A DNA stretch of 64,000 nt from NCBI GenBank assembly GCA_019137255.1, contig WPDH01000261.1, positions 186,001-250,000 on the forward strand. The letters run 5' to 3'. The position numbers and the translations under genes were made by a program. The notes beneath the pieces were generated by a model, which did not search any database, was not told the origin of the DNA, and saw only the letters and a list, made by a program, of their open reading frames with translations. The stretch comes from Corinectria fuckeliana. Its lineage: Eukaryota > Ascomycota > Sordariomycetes > Hypocreales > Nectriaceae. Each line of letters starts with the position of its first letter. The stretch's first letter is position 1. This document shows positions 11,805 to 22,700 of the stretch, piece after piece.

Positions 11805-12286
11805 TTATATGTCCCGCCTTACCCTGGAAGATGCCATTTGAATGGATGAAGAGGGTCGAAATTGGGCTGACTCACCGGCTACGCCGTCTGAGTCGAAACG
11901 AAATGCCCCTAGTCCTATTAGCAGAACCAACCTGGCACCCGACCCTTCAGCTGGCTTACGAACATCCACACCGAAACCACAAGATATGGAATCGAGTGCT
12001 GACAGGACGGCGAAGATGCGAGTAAAGTCGGAAGACTCGGGGAGGCTGAGTCCTAACTTGTCCCATGATTTCTCATCAAGCTTGCGACGACATAAGACCC
12101 TCAGCCCGGGGGTTCCGAGTATATAAGAGCACAACGAGACGCCGACAAGAACGCCCAAAGATATGAAGCTTTTGGCTTTTGTTGCTCTGAAGTTTCGGGC
12201 ACACAAGCCAGAAAGGTAAGGAAATGCTCCTACTTGTCGTTGGGTACGTACCCCGAAATTGGTGCAAGTGTAATGAAACAAACCAT
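11805..12286 (-). CDS. Probable small membrane protein, unrecognised
   Basis: Splicing the ATG at 12286 (context GCCATGG) through a 65-nt intron (GTACGT to TTCAG; exons 12286-12252 and 12186-11805) gives an in-frame 138-residue product that no single uninterrupted frame shows. It has a hydrophobic helix at about 18-38 (SLGVLVGVSLCSYILG) and a second hydrophobic stretch near 100-112. I recognise no family. A GTGAGT near 11873 could be a further donor, so the C-terminus may be wrong. It lies upstream of the cyclase on the same strand. Confidence 0.4.
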
Positions 12287-12484
12287 GGCACCGCAGGGAC
12301 TTTCCAAAAATTGCATCGGGTGTCCGCTGCCACGAAGTTTCACCTTAAGCTTTGCGTCTACTCACGGTACTTAACCCTCCCCTTCACCATCTTTTTTCCT
12401 CTCTCTTTTCGTCCTTCCCTTCCACTTTTTCTTCAGTTTGTCGCCATTGTTCTCTCTTCTCCCCGTCCACTGCTCGACACTGAA

Positions 12485-12736
12485 ATGTGGAAAAATTGGA
12501 GCACCGCCTCACCCGACGGTGCGGCGGCGAATGGTGTCGGGATTGCCCTGGACGGCGAGGGCCGATCGTCGCCGGATGAGCCAGCCACAACCAGTGCCTT
12601 GGAAGAGTGCCTTGGAAGACAGCCTGATTTATGGCCCTCTCAGCGACTTGGGATTGGCAAAGACGCAGACCTGGGAATTCAATGGCCGCTGAATGTGGCG
12701 TCTGAGTCGCAAAGGTGGCAATTAGTTGGGGGCTAA
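12485..12736 (+). CDS. Small orphan reading frame after a C/T-rich leader
   Basis: An 83-residue frame starting MWKNWSTASP follows about 110 bases of pyrimidine-rich sequence (12370-12484), the usual look of a fungal 5' leader. It is divergent from the small membrane protein gene about 200 bp away. It has no domain, signal or membrane segment I can name and could be the first exon of something else or a chance frame. Confidence 0.25.
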   Translation: MWKNWSTASPDGAAANGVGIALDGEGRSSPDEPATTSALEECLGRQPDLWPSQRLGIGKDADLGIQWPLNVASESQRWQLVGG

Positions 12737-13361
12737 GTGGCCAATCGAGCGACATGCACCCTGTTGTCATTCAGCTCAGTGCCGCCGCCTCATGTTGGGG
12801 CTGAGTGGCTAGGGGCAGTTCCTCAAGCCAACTAGGCAATGTTATTGCCACAAGGGACGCGTTCAGGGGTCGAGCGAGTGTAAAAGAAGTCAGTTCCTGC
12901 GGGTATTCAATCTAGTATTGCCCATATCCTCCACATCCCATCTTCCGCCACCGAACATATCAATGCAAACTCCAACAAGACAATCGACACAAAACTCGGG
13001 AGAAACCAAATGCATAGAAACAAGGACAGACCGGCTGTCTGTTCAAAACGAATGGCGTGAGGATATTACCAATCAGGACTTGACCTTTCCGTCTATGAGA
13101 CACTCGACATGATGGAGCTTTTCTCTGCTCAACGCCATGGATGCTAAGTGGTACCCAGATCTCAGAAATGAGACACCACCGGCTCGAAACGGCTCGAAGC
13201 ATATAACGACATGGCAACGACAATATCATCGGCAAAAAACAGGGAACGACGTAGGATAACTTGACAACTCCTGGTTACCACCAAGTTAGCAAGACTCCCT
13301 AGTTTGTGTGTGGCCCCTCACTCACCATCCCGCCTCTTGGCTTCAAGTTGACCAGTCCACA
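12737..13361. other. Intergenic, no gene seen
   Basis: Between the small plus-strand frame and the minus-strand orphan gene A. No coding structure or repeat is recognised. Confidence 0.45.
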
Positions 13362-14146
13362 TTACTTCTTGGATCTGGAGGCTCTCGACTTGGACTTGCT
13401 CCTAGACTTGCCCTTGCCCTTCGACTTGTTCCGAGATTCGTTTACACCACTGTCACTGTCGTCGGTATTGTTCGGGGATATGCTAAGTGCCGAAGGATAC
13501 CATCCAAAACGACGCTGACCTGCATTCCTAGGGAGAAGTGCGTCAACACGTTCTACGCTGCCTTGGACTTGCACAGGCCCAGACGCGGAGTAATGCCGCG
13601 CTTCCACGCACGCTGGCGGGGCCCCCATGAACTGGCTCATATTCCAGTTGTAGTTGGCATCCGAGGCGCTGTCGACGTGGCCTGGGTTTAGGGCGGGATA
13701 TGTACCCATGTTATCCTCTGCCGGAGGCTGGTCTTGGACGCTGCTATTTGCGGATGAGTTTGTCTCCTCAAGTGAACTGGAACAGTTACGCACCTGCCCC
13801 AACTGCCCCAGCTTCCCAAGTTGCCCGCTGTTGACGATGGAGAAGCTGGCTGAGGCATGCCACTTCCATAACCCCCGGAGCCTCTGGTAGCACGACCCCG
13901 AGTGCTTAGGTCGGCCTCATGTCGAGACCTGGTATTGGAAGCACCTCCAGCATCGCCAAAGCCGTGAGGTGGGTTTGGGTATACCTGCCTGGGGTGACTG
14001 CTACCTTGGTAGGCGCTAGCCTCGTCTCGCACCAAGACTAGCTGACCCTGTCCATCGGAATAATACAGTCTACCACCGAACTCATGGTATCCTACCGGGT
14101 GCGGTGATGCGAGGCTATGTCCTTGGTTCTGTCTAGATCCTGACAT
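13362..14146 (-). CDS. Orphan low-complexity protein A with basic Ser/Lys tail
   Basis: Two overlapping minus-strand frames are reconciled by a 50-nt intron (GTGCGT donor at 13793, AAATAG acceptor at 13744). Exons 14146-13794 and 13743-13362 give 244 residues in frame. The protein is largely disordered: Gly/Ser/Pro/Asn-rich, with one more ordered N-terminal patch (FGGRLYYSDGQGQLVLVRDE, about residues 23-42) and a C-terminal tail of Lys/Ser/Arg repeats ending RASRSKK. There is no signal peptide or membrane helix. The tail resembles nuclear localisation or RNA-binding basic segments, which is inference. Intron phase, intron position and tail type parallel the gene at 16320-16945. I recognise no family. 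Confidence 0.55.
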
Positions 14147-16319
14147 CGTGCTGGGTGTGGAAGTAGAGGTCGAGCCCTCCTCGTTGACGTTGGACGGAGC
14201 AAGCGTTGGCTAGCGTCGAGGCCTTCCGTGAGGATAGTCACGGCTTGTCGGGGCTTGTCGGAGTTTGTTGGCTACGAAGGAAGACGGGCTAGAGGATGAA
14301 GAACTGAAGCAGGTCCTAATGGATCGTGTGTTGGTTTGGCAGGAAAGAGAGGCTTGTCGCTACTCCGAAATCTCCGAACCAAGGTTCGCTGCAGAAAAGG
14401 GTATGGATGACTCAAACGACAAGGGGAACTCGTTACCGAGAACGACGAGACCAACGATGATGGCTTCCGAGTCCGAGCCCGAGATGAATGTGGTCGTGGA
14501 CAGTCTGGTGAGCAGTCTGGGTTGAAAGACGAAGTTTGGATGGCTAGGCAGACAGCCAGGACAACTGTTTAGCGTGGGCGTGCCACGTCTTTGACCTATA
14601 CGCCGGAAACCTCTCGATGACTTGTTCGAAGTTGCGGGATCATGCATCCAGTCTCTCGAGTCAAGTCAAACAAAGAAAGAGCAATATATCGTGGCGGATA
14701 GAGTTCAAGAGGCTTTCGAGGTTGTCATCGGTGCTTGACAAGCAGTGGAAGAGGTCGTCGGTTGTCGCTACCAGGCAACAATGGTGCGCCCTCAGTCCGC
14801 AACCTGCGCTAAGGTGTCAACCACTAGGGTGCAGCACAGCACTCGCACCATGGCATCTCAGGCCTGAGCCTACCGTGGCATTACCCTCGGTGCAAATGAG
14901 TCAAAGCGGATGGGCATCGGGGCGTACGATTTGTGTCTAGGATGATCCCAGACGCCGGCGAGCTGAGCCCCATCGTGGCAGAGAGCACCACGCCGAGGGG
15001 ATGATACTAGAGTAGTTGTCGACGTGATGTAAGGTATGGTTAAGGACGAATCGGAGTACATGATGGGCAAATTCGACCAAGGCTTGCCAGCCGTCGTGGC
15101 ATCACAGGAACCAACAAGTCCCCCGACGCCTCGACACGGCGACAGCAGAAATCAACCAAGGAAAGAGAAGGAGAAAGAAATACGGGAGCGATGATGGCAA
15201 ACTTGGGATATGGCTGGTATTAACCAACGAACGCTAGACCAAGACACCCGTCACCGGGCGCTCCGGGGGCAGCAGGATCCCAGCCACAACAGCAGCAGAG
15301 ACAGCGTGTGATGGCACGCTGCCGCCCGCAGGAGCGGGCTTGCAGCTCTTGTGCACCGCTGCAGCAGCATAACTCAACTCCGCTAGGCTGGGCTAGGAGC
15401 TGGACAACCCTGGCAAGACGGATTTCCAGTGAAACCCAACGCATTCGAAAAAGGCCATGATTTGTTGCCTGCTGTCCTCGGTATCCCACCTCGACTGGAT
15501 CAGAGACGATGCAGCGCAGAGCCTTTCTCACCTGAGACACAAGCACAGTACGGGGGTGCCACTTTGGCTAGCACCCAACCTTTTGCATCACACTCTCCGA
15601 CGGCTCGGCTTGCAGGCTGGAGTGTATCTATGAAGGGGGGGACAATCCGCGCTTCCCTTCAAGGTCAAAGCATGAATGCTACGCAACCGGAGAACGGGGA
15701 TGCAGCCATCTTGCAGTATTTTTTCGTCCATTCAAACATGGCACAACACCCAAGCCACCAAACATTGAGGGGAGCTTTCTCTATTAGGACGGGTACATGG
15801 AAGATGCAATCACTCGCAGGACCCGCAACCCCAGGGAATGGAAATGGTCTTTGCAGCCAATGCCTCCAAGTCGTCACCCTGTTCGGCTCATGGATCTAAT
15901 CGGCGCCGCCTATTCAGGCTCCCTGTCACGAGTGCGGGGTTTTGTGGAAAGTAACCTGTCTTATTGACCCTATCTACGTATCTTAAACAAACAACGGCAA
16001 AGAGAAGAACGAAGACGGTCCCGCTGGAGCTTGCAGCATCGAAATCCGAGACTCAAGGAAAAGACCGCCATGTCATATGTGGCGTCGGTATTGACAGAAG
16101 TTGAGATGATCAAACTGGACAGACAAGAAAAGTACAGAAACGCACCCGGGATATAGAAAGCAGATCTAAGCAAACAAAACCATGAAAGTCACGCCAGCAA
16201 AAAGAAAAAGATTGGGAGACTTCATCTTCTTCTTCAAATATCCTCCCAAACATCGTCAAGCAGAGGGGTAGTCAGGTCGATCGGTCACCCCTTGTGTCGG
16301 AAAGCCTTGTCTTAGAGCT
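14147..16319. other. Intergenic between the two orphan genes
   Basis: About 2.2 kb with several short frames on both strands but none with an ATG in good context plus codon character. The part adjoining 14146 is the upstream region of gene A. No intact repeat is recognised. Confidence 0.4.
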
Positions 16320-16945
16320 CTAAGATCTGCTGTCACGACTACGGCTGCCGCTAGAACCTCTATAGGCGCGATCGAAGTCCTCAATATGCTTCTTTGCGTC
16401 TTTTCTATGACTCTTCTTGGTGGAAGGCCTGTGTCCTGATCCACCTAGCCCCTGCTGAGAGCTCCTGACGAAATCGCGTGTTCGATTCGGGTCGAGCGTC
16501 CGAGGACGAGGTTGGCTATCGACTTCATAATTGAGCTGATCGGCGCCTTGGTAGCTAAAGACCCGGTTAGACACTCAGATTTATGGGCGGCGTCCGCATG
16601 TACGAACCTGCCTGCTTCAGCGGCGTCATTATTATACGTCTGCCCTTGGTATTGCGGGGTCTGGTCCTGAGCATGCTGACTCGGATAGGTGTCTTGATAG
16701 GCCGCGGCAAGCTGCTGTCCTTGCTGTCCATGGTCTTGGTGTCCCTGAGTTTGGTACATCTGGTGCTGATATCCCTGGTGTTGCTGGTGCTGATACTGCT
16801 GGTACGGATATCCCTGTTGCTGATGCCACTGCTGTTGGTGTCCTAGGTATTGGTCTTCAAGGTAGTCTTGATTTCCTTGAGGCATTGTCTGGTTCGACGC
16901 TCCTCGGTAGGCATCTGAAGGATAACGACCTTGCTGTCCAGCCAT
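16320..16945 (-). CDS. Orphan Q/Y/H-rich prion-like protein B with Ser/Arg tail
   Basis: Exons 16945-16608 and 16554-16320 (GTTCGT donor, TCTAAC branch, CTTTAG acceptor) give 190 residues. Residues 1-112 are dominated by Gln, Tyr, His and Gly (for example HQQQWHQQQGYPYQQYQHQQ), a composition typical of prion-like, phase-separating segments. Residues 113-190 are basic and charged and end in an SR-type tail GSRSRDSRS. The ATG context ATCATGG is good. The intron splits a Ser codon after GGC AG, exactly as in gene A. I know no family. An RNA-binding or condensate role is only suggested by composition. Confidence 0.58.
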
Positions 16946-19434
16946 GATGGATAGACTTCGATATCGTTGATGAGAGGGTGTGCACTGACGAGAACACAGT
17001 AGGGTCCGAGAAGGTGAGAAAGATACGAGATAGCAGAGGCCGGGTGACAGACGGCAAGCGACACTTGGCTGTGAGTACTAACGACGATTACGAGTAGGGA
17101 GGCTTCAGAACTTGGGTCGACGGCCACCCGAAGAGTACGATCCAGCAGGTTTTATACGAAACCCGAACAAAATCTCATTGTACCCAAGGCTTACAAGCAG
17201 CAAGATGCTTCGCCATGCTCGACGCGATGCTGGACTCGGACGGGACATCTCAGCCAGTCTTAGGTCTATCCACGAATGGGATTAGCAAACCGGGATCCAG
17301 GGTCAGGGAAAATGTATGAAGGCGATGACAACAGTCCCTTACAAGCCCCACTGCCGTTAGGAGCCTAAGCAATACTAGCCACGAAACGATCTAGCGCTAC
17401 GAAGCAAGGAAAGCCTGGAAGTGTGCCTTCCGCGAGCCCCTAGGCATGGTTGTGGTTGTTGTTGTGGCTCGGGGGGGTTTGGCACCTTTACCGGTGTGAC
17501 GATCATGGGCTTGGAAGGAGGCAGTGGCCACGGACTGCTCGCTTGACCTCGGATTCTTCGCCTGGCAAGCGCTCGGTTCTTGTTCATGCTCGAGGCGCAG
17601 TACTTGAAGGGCGAGGCGAGCATGGCTCTGTGCTAGTTGGGAAGGCGGCTTTCGAGGGCGATGGGACCCAGGTATTCGAATATGACGTTACGCGGAGGAG
17701 CGTGACCTGATGGATGCCTGTGGTGCTACGGTTGCAAGGCAGTGGTTCGCAAACAAGGACGCCTTGAAAGGCAACGTTCGCGCGTTTTTCGTCGCAGCTG
17801 CGGCCCAGGGGTTCGGAATTGGAGAATATTCATATCTCAGAAGGACTGGGAAATGCAGTAAAGATGAGGACTCGGGGGGAGTTTGGAGTGAGGAACCAGC
17901 CAAGGAAGTACTTATTGCGTGGATGTGCTTTCGGCGGCTCTGCCCGCACAACCAGGCCATGCACAGCAGTGGACACAAGCACAGGAGTCGACAACAGTCT
18001 CCCGATCGCCCGTCAAACAGCGAAAGATGGATTTGCTGTGTGACGGCCCTGTCTCAGCCGTCGCAACGACTCTACGAATGGCATACGCGGAGGTAGATAC
18101 GGGGGGGGGGGGGTTTTGAGACCCCCTTAGTATGTACCTACATTCAACACTTTAGCCCACCATGCCACCTGTCGGAGGAGGGGTGGGCTTACGAACCGGA
18201 TGGCCCAGGGAGACCGGCCAAGTAATTTGTGGTCTCTGGACTGGAGACCGCTGCCCTGTACTTGCGGCGGGACTGAGGCGTCCTCCTCCAGACATCGAAG
18301 CCTGATCATGGCGAATCAAGATACCGACGTATCAGACGCGTGGTGTTTACCGAGAATACCAGGACCGAGTCATTGCTGGCAGCGTCTCTCGAGTGGATAT
18401 TGGACCTGGATGCGAGCGGGAGCATTGAGGTACGAGGTACTGCACGAAGTGCATTCGTTCATGCACTACAACACACAAAGGCCGGAGACTCCATCTCGAA
18501 AGGTGATGGCCTACTTTGCACCGATACTGACCAATTCAGCTGAACATTGGTTGTGCGGGGCATGCAGCAGCTGAGGAGGTTGGTTGTCAACTGACACTCG
18601 CCACTAACAAGAGAATGCTGCTCTCTTACACCTCAATGAGCTTCGCGCATTACTGTCGACAGTCCGCCGGAAATACAGAGTAGTCTCATTGCTATCCAAT
18701 TGCGCTATCGTCACAAGCCGTGTCGCTTATCGAAGAGACCATTGTTGGTTTGCCATTCTTCTCATACAGCACAGGGCCACCCGCCGACCCGCTCAAGCAT
18801 GCATCTCATCACAAGTTCACACTAACATCCTCGCCGTTTCCGCCAGGCCGCAGCTGTCCTCGCTTCCTCGAACCAAAAGAAGAGCGGGGATAGATCTCGA
18901 AAGCTGCAGCCACGGAGCAACATAGCCAACAGGCGGGTCGAACGGCAAGCCGTAGCCAATGCTCGGTTCCCGGCTGTCTCAATTCACCATTCTCTGCATC
19001 ATCACAGAAAGCCCCCTGCGCTGGCCCCCACGACCCAAAAAAAGGGCCTATGTCTGCGGGATATTCACAAGCACTGTGCCGCTCATGTCGCACAGTGGCG
19101 TGATAGATTGTGCCGCTGTAAGTACGTCTGCGTGACAGCCAGGACGCACAGTTGGGTGTAGCACTGCGCGAGCTGGACCCAAGAGGCCCAGCCTCGGCCG
19201 ATATGAGAGGGTGTTGAGTCGATCTTGTACGACAACAACGTAGCTGAAGCTCGACCAGTTACGCTCTCGGCGATTCTCGGGGTGTGAGGCTGAAAAACAG
19301 ATACTGAAGGTGTGATAATACGGCCGTCATTCACCAGCTGGGTGTGGTGGTGGACACACGAAGAGGCCTCTCTCACCCCCTCCTCATCAAAGGCGGTTGG
19401 CCCCCGCATTGTCGGACTTGAGTTTGTCTCTTCT
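16946..19434. other. Gene-poor stretch upstream of gene B
   Basis: About 2.5 kb without a supportable gene. A run of 13 G lies at 18101-18113. The first few hundred bases are the upstream region of gene B. No transposase-like or reverse transcriptase-like frame was found. Confidence 0.45.
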
Positions 19435-19719
19435 CTACGGTCGGGCTGATTTGGAGGTTGGTGACTCTTGAGAGGTTTGCTGGGCAGGGTCACGGGTGTC
19501 GTCCGGTTTCCCCCCGCCCTGTTTCTTGGACGCGCCGGCTGCGTGATCATGTGAGGTCTGGATGCGGGCCATGCCAGGCTCCCAGGGACGGTCTTTGTCA
19601 AATAGCCAATCCCAAACTCGTGGAGAGACTTTTGAGGATGCGGATCTATTCGAACCATGATCAAAGGATGCTTTGGTAACGCGATTGGCTTGACGTCTGT
19701 CGGTGTTCTTGTTGGCCAT
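19435..19719 (-). CDS. Possible small basic orphan protein
   Basis: A 94-residue frame starting MANKNTDRRQ with an excellent start context (GTCGACCATGG). Upstream on the same strand, TTGCAG about 20 bases before the ATG could end a 5' leader intron. The product is hydrophilic and basic, with the segment SPRVWDWLFDKDRPWEPGMA and a Gly/Lys/Ser/Thr-rich C-terminus. It has no signal peptide or membrane helix and no family I recognise. A longer overlapping frame on the same strand (193 codons) has poorer composition and is not preferred. Confidence 0.35.
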   Translation of the reverse strand: MANKNTDRRQANRVTKASFDHGSNRSASSKVSPRVWDWLFDKDRPWEPGMARIQTSHDHAAGASKKQGGGKPDDTRDPAQQTSQESPTSKSARP

Positions 19720-22700
19720 GGTCGACTCGCGGGTGCTGCAAGGCCTTACGGGTTAGGTGTCTTGGCCTACAAAAACATACTCGTTGGAGAAGCCTCAAAA
19801 TACGTACCTTGAGGATCGACTGCCCTGTTGAGCGGACTGTGATGCAGATAGTACGTGGCAACGGGGCTGCGGGATGTCTCTTGCGACGGCGTTGGACTTC
19901 ATTTGTAGGGCCAAGTTCGAGATTCCGTCCGTGCAGTCTATGTCGAAATGCAGAAAGTTACGGCAGGACTACCAGTGTCGCGAAGGCTTCATTTATATCA
20001 GCCCAGGTCGTGCGGCTCAAGAGAGCGGTAAGGGGCACGAGGCTTGTGGCCCATCCTTTGATGAAGCGGGTTGGGCGTCACCGGTAATCTCTCCCTTGCC
20101 AGCAAAAGGACCAAACCGGACATCGCGACATGGGACAAGTGGAATAAGGGACAGCAAATCCCGTTTCTGCCTACCGCTATGCCTCCCGCAGAGGATCTTA
20201 CCGGCGACAAACCTAACCAACGGAGGCTGAGCTGTGAGGGCTGGGCGTCAAAGTCACCAGTGGACTCGCGGGAATTCTCAGCAACGCCTCAGATTAACCC
20301 ACGCCTGCGATGCTTGACATCATAAAACGCTGAGCTTCGGGTTCATCTGCAAACAAAGATTCCCGTCAGCTGGCGGCAGGCTCAGCCTCCATACCTCACT
20401 GAGGGTGGCTGGCCCAGCCGTGTTTGGTTGGGTTTGGAGAAGGGACCCCGGGTCCCTGAGGAGTTTGACTCCCACACTTCATCGTCAATGGGAGTTTCAC
20501 ATCACAGATCAAGCGGTGTATGCAAGTGTGCCTAGGGACTCACGATGAGGCCCTTGAAAGTGTCGCCCCGAGTGGCTCAGATGTCGAAGGAGTTGGCCTG
20601 GGCACGGAGCGGTGAAGAGGATCACAAGCATCGGCCTCTTTTCCCTCATCTATAATATTTCCAATGATGATCTGTACGTGGTGTCCTCGTCCCGTACAGG
20701 GCACGAATCAGAGGAGCCGTGTCGAGCAACGGATGCACGAGCCGTCAAATCAGCCGCTGAGCCGCCTTAACTGAGGCCCGCAACCTCGTGCGTATTCCTC
20801 AACGTTCGGCACTGCTTCGACGATGTTTGAAGGTGTCAAATCAGCACAGCCTGGCGCGGGTGATCAAGAATCACCGAGATCGTCGCTCACGAGCCTCCGA
20901 GGCCGGATCAAAGCCCGTTCAAAGTCACTGGATGGCTGTATTGCCACAGGCAGCAACGTCGAATACGACTCTGCACTTTGAAGAATGATTGGGTACCCGC
21001 GTTGTGTCTGGGTGGTGCCTTGCTTGCGCTGCACTTAGCCGTCGGCCCGCCCTCAAAGTCCGAGCAGTGCAGTGCCTCGTAGGTGACAGCAGCGCTACAG
21101 ATGCCGAGAGACGTGCAACCTGCCACAGCATCAAACCAAATGTATGATGGCAAGGTACCGAGATACACGGCTGGGCGTCTGAAGTCGAAGCCTGTGTGGC
21201 TGTTGGCCCGCCTCAAACAGAGTCTGGCCGCTTTCGCTGCAGATGCGGATGCGCAGTGGATTTCGACACGACACACCTCCCGTTTTGCCAAAGCAAAAGG
21301 CATGATAAAAATATGGCGGAATTTTCAAGGAAAACACCATCAAGACGATGATATTCGTCGGTTCAGCCGGCGTCGCCAGCAGCGGCTTGCAAGGCAGCAG
21401 AGACTGTACTTCGTACCCAACTCGCCCGTGAGGCTGCGAAGGCCAGGGCGTTTCTCTGCCCGTCTGTCTTGTCAACTCGCGGGTTGGTCGTGGATATAAC
21501 AGCCAGGCAACCACACTACGCTTCCACAACGCGGTCTTCGCTTGGTCTCTCTCTTCGATTCCGTGTCGTACTCTGGCTGACTTTGCTGCTACTAGGTTCG
21601 TTCATCAGCGAATGCCTCACGATTGGGGATCCTCGCTCGCGACGGTTGTCCAACTGTCTCACCAAAACCAACCTCCCGTACCGTAAAGTCCAAGCGGAAG
21701 TGCGTCTATCTGAAATCTGAATCATCGGGCCGTCATTTTTCAAAGCCTCCTCGTCATTTCGCAGCACTTATGCGGCGTTCCTCGACGATCCAGCGTGCAG
21801 GATCTGGCGCCTCCGCCCAAGCTACTGCAGTCCCATGCAACCGAATACAAATGGCAACCTAACTGCAGGTGTCAAAGCAAGTCTATGGACAAATGAGGTT
21901 GAATCTCTGTGGTCATGAGAGGGGGTCGGTTGAAAATATACCCGCTAGCGCTCTCTGCGTGCATGCTGCGCTTGGCCATACACAGCGCATCACCTTCCTC
22001 ACCGCCTATCTGGACCGCAACAGCGACCTCTTGACTCGGCCATCTACAACTCCAGCCTTTCAAAGCAAGTTAGAACGACATTGACGACCATGTTTACGAG
22101 ATGTCGTCTATTGGAGTAAATCGGTTGGACTAGAAATCTCCCACAGCTCCACATCGTGGACGACGTTGGATGGGCTTCTAGGGAGGGGCGTCGATAGCCA
22201 ACCACAAGCTGAACCCCAGATAACTCGAGGAACGTTGCTGAATAAACTCTCCGCACTGCCTCTTCCAGGTCAGGGGTGCTGTTCTCTCTGTCTTGGGGCC
22301 AGGTGATGTATCCAGCATGCGGGTGATACGAAATACGACATGGCCTCCTTGACGAACCGGGACGATTCAACCTCGCATCGGACAGTGGCTGTGCAACCGC
22401 GGTCTAGAACAGCGAATGTCTCCAGGATAACCCAGACCAGATGGTCCCTCCAGTCTACACAGCCCAGACGTCTCGTGCTGGATGCTTGCAGCGCACCCAC
22501 CTTTCCCCGCGACGGCCCTCTGCCACCACGTGCGGGTGGCCCCCGAGCCACACGATCGAAGGCAAGGATGGCAGACGGTGCCGCAATAGACATCTAGCCC
22601 TTTCCTGCGATACCCAATCGTGGGGAAGTTTCGATTCGAAGATGCAAGGAGACCGGGGCCAGGGCTCGCAGATTACTCGTTCGCCTCACTTATCCGCCCT

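Noticed and set aside
16483..16505. tRNA T-loop-like GTTCGATTCGGGTC
   Set aside because: Lies inside the coding exon of orphan gene B and has no matching acceptor, D or anticodon arms around it.
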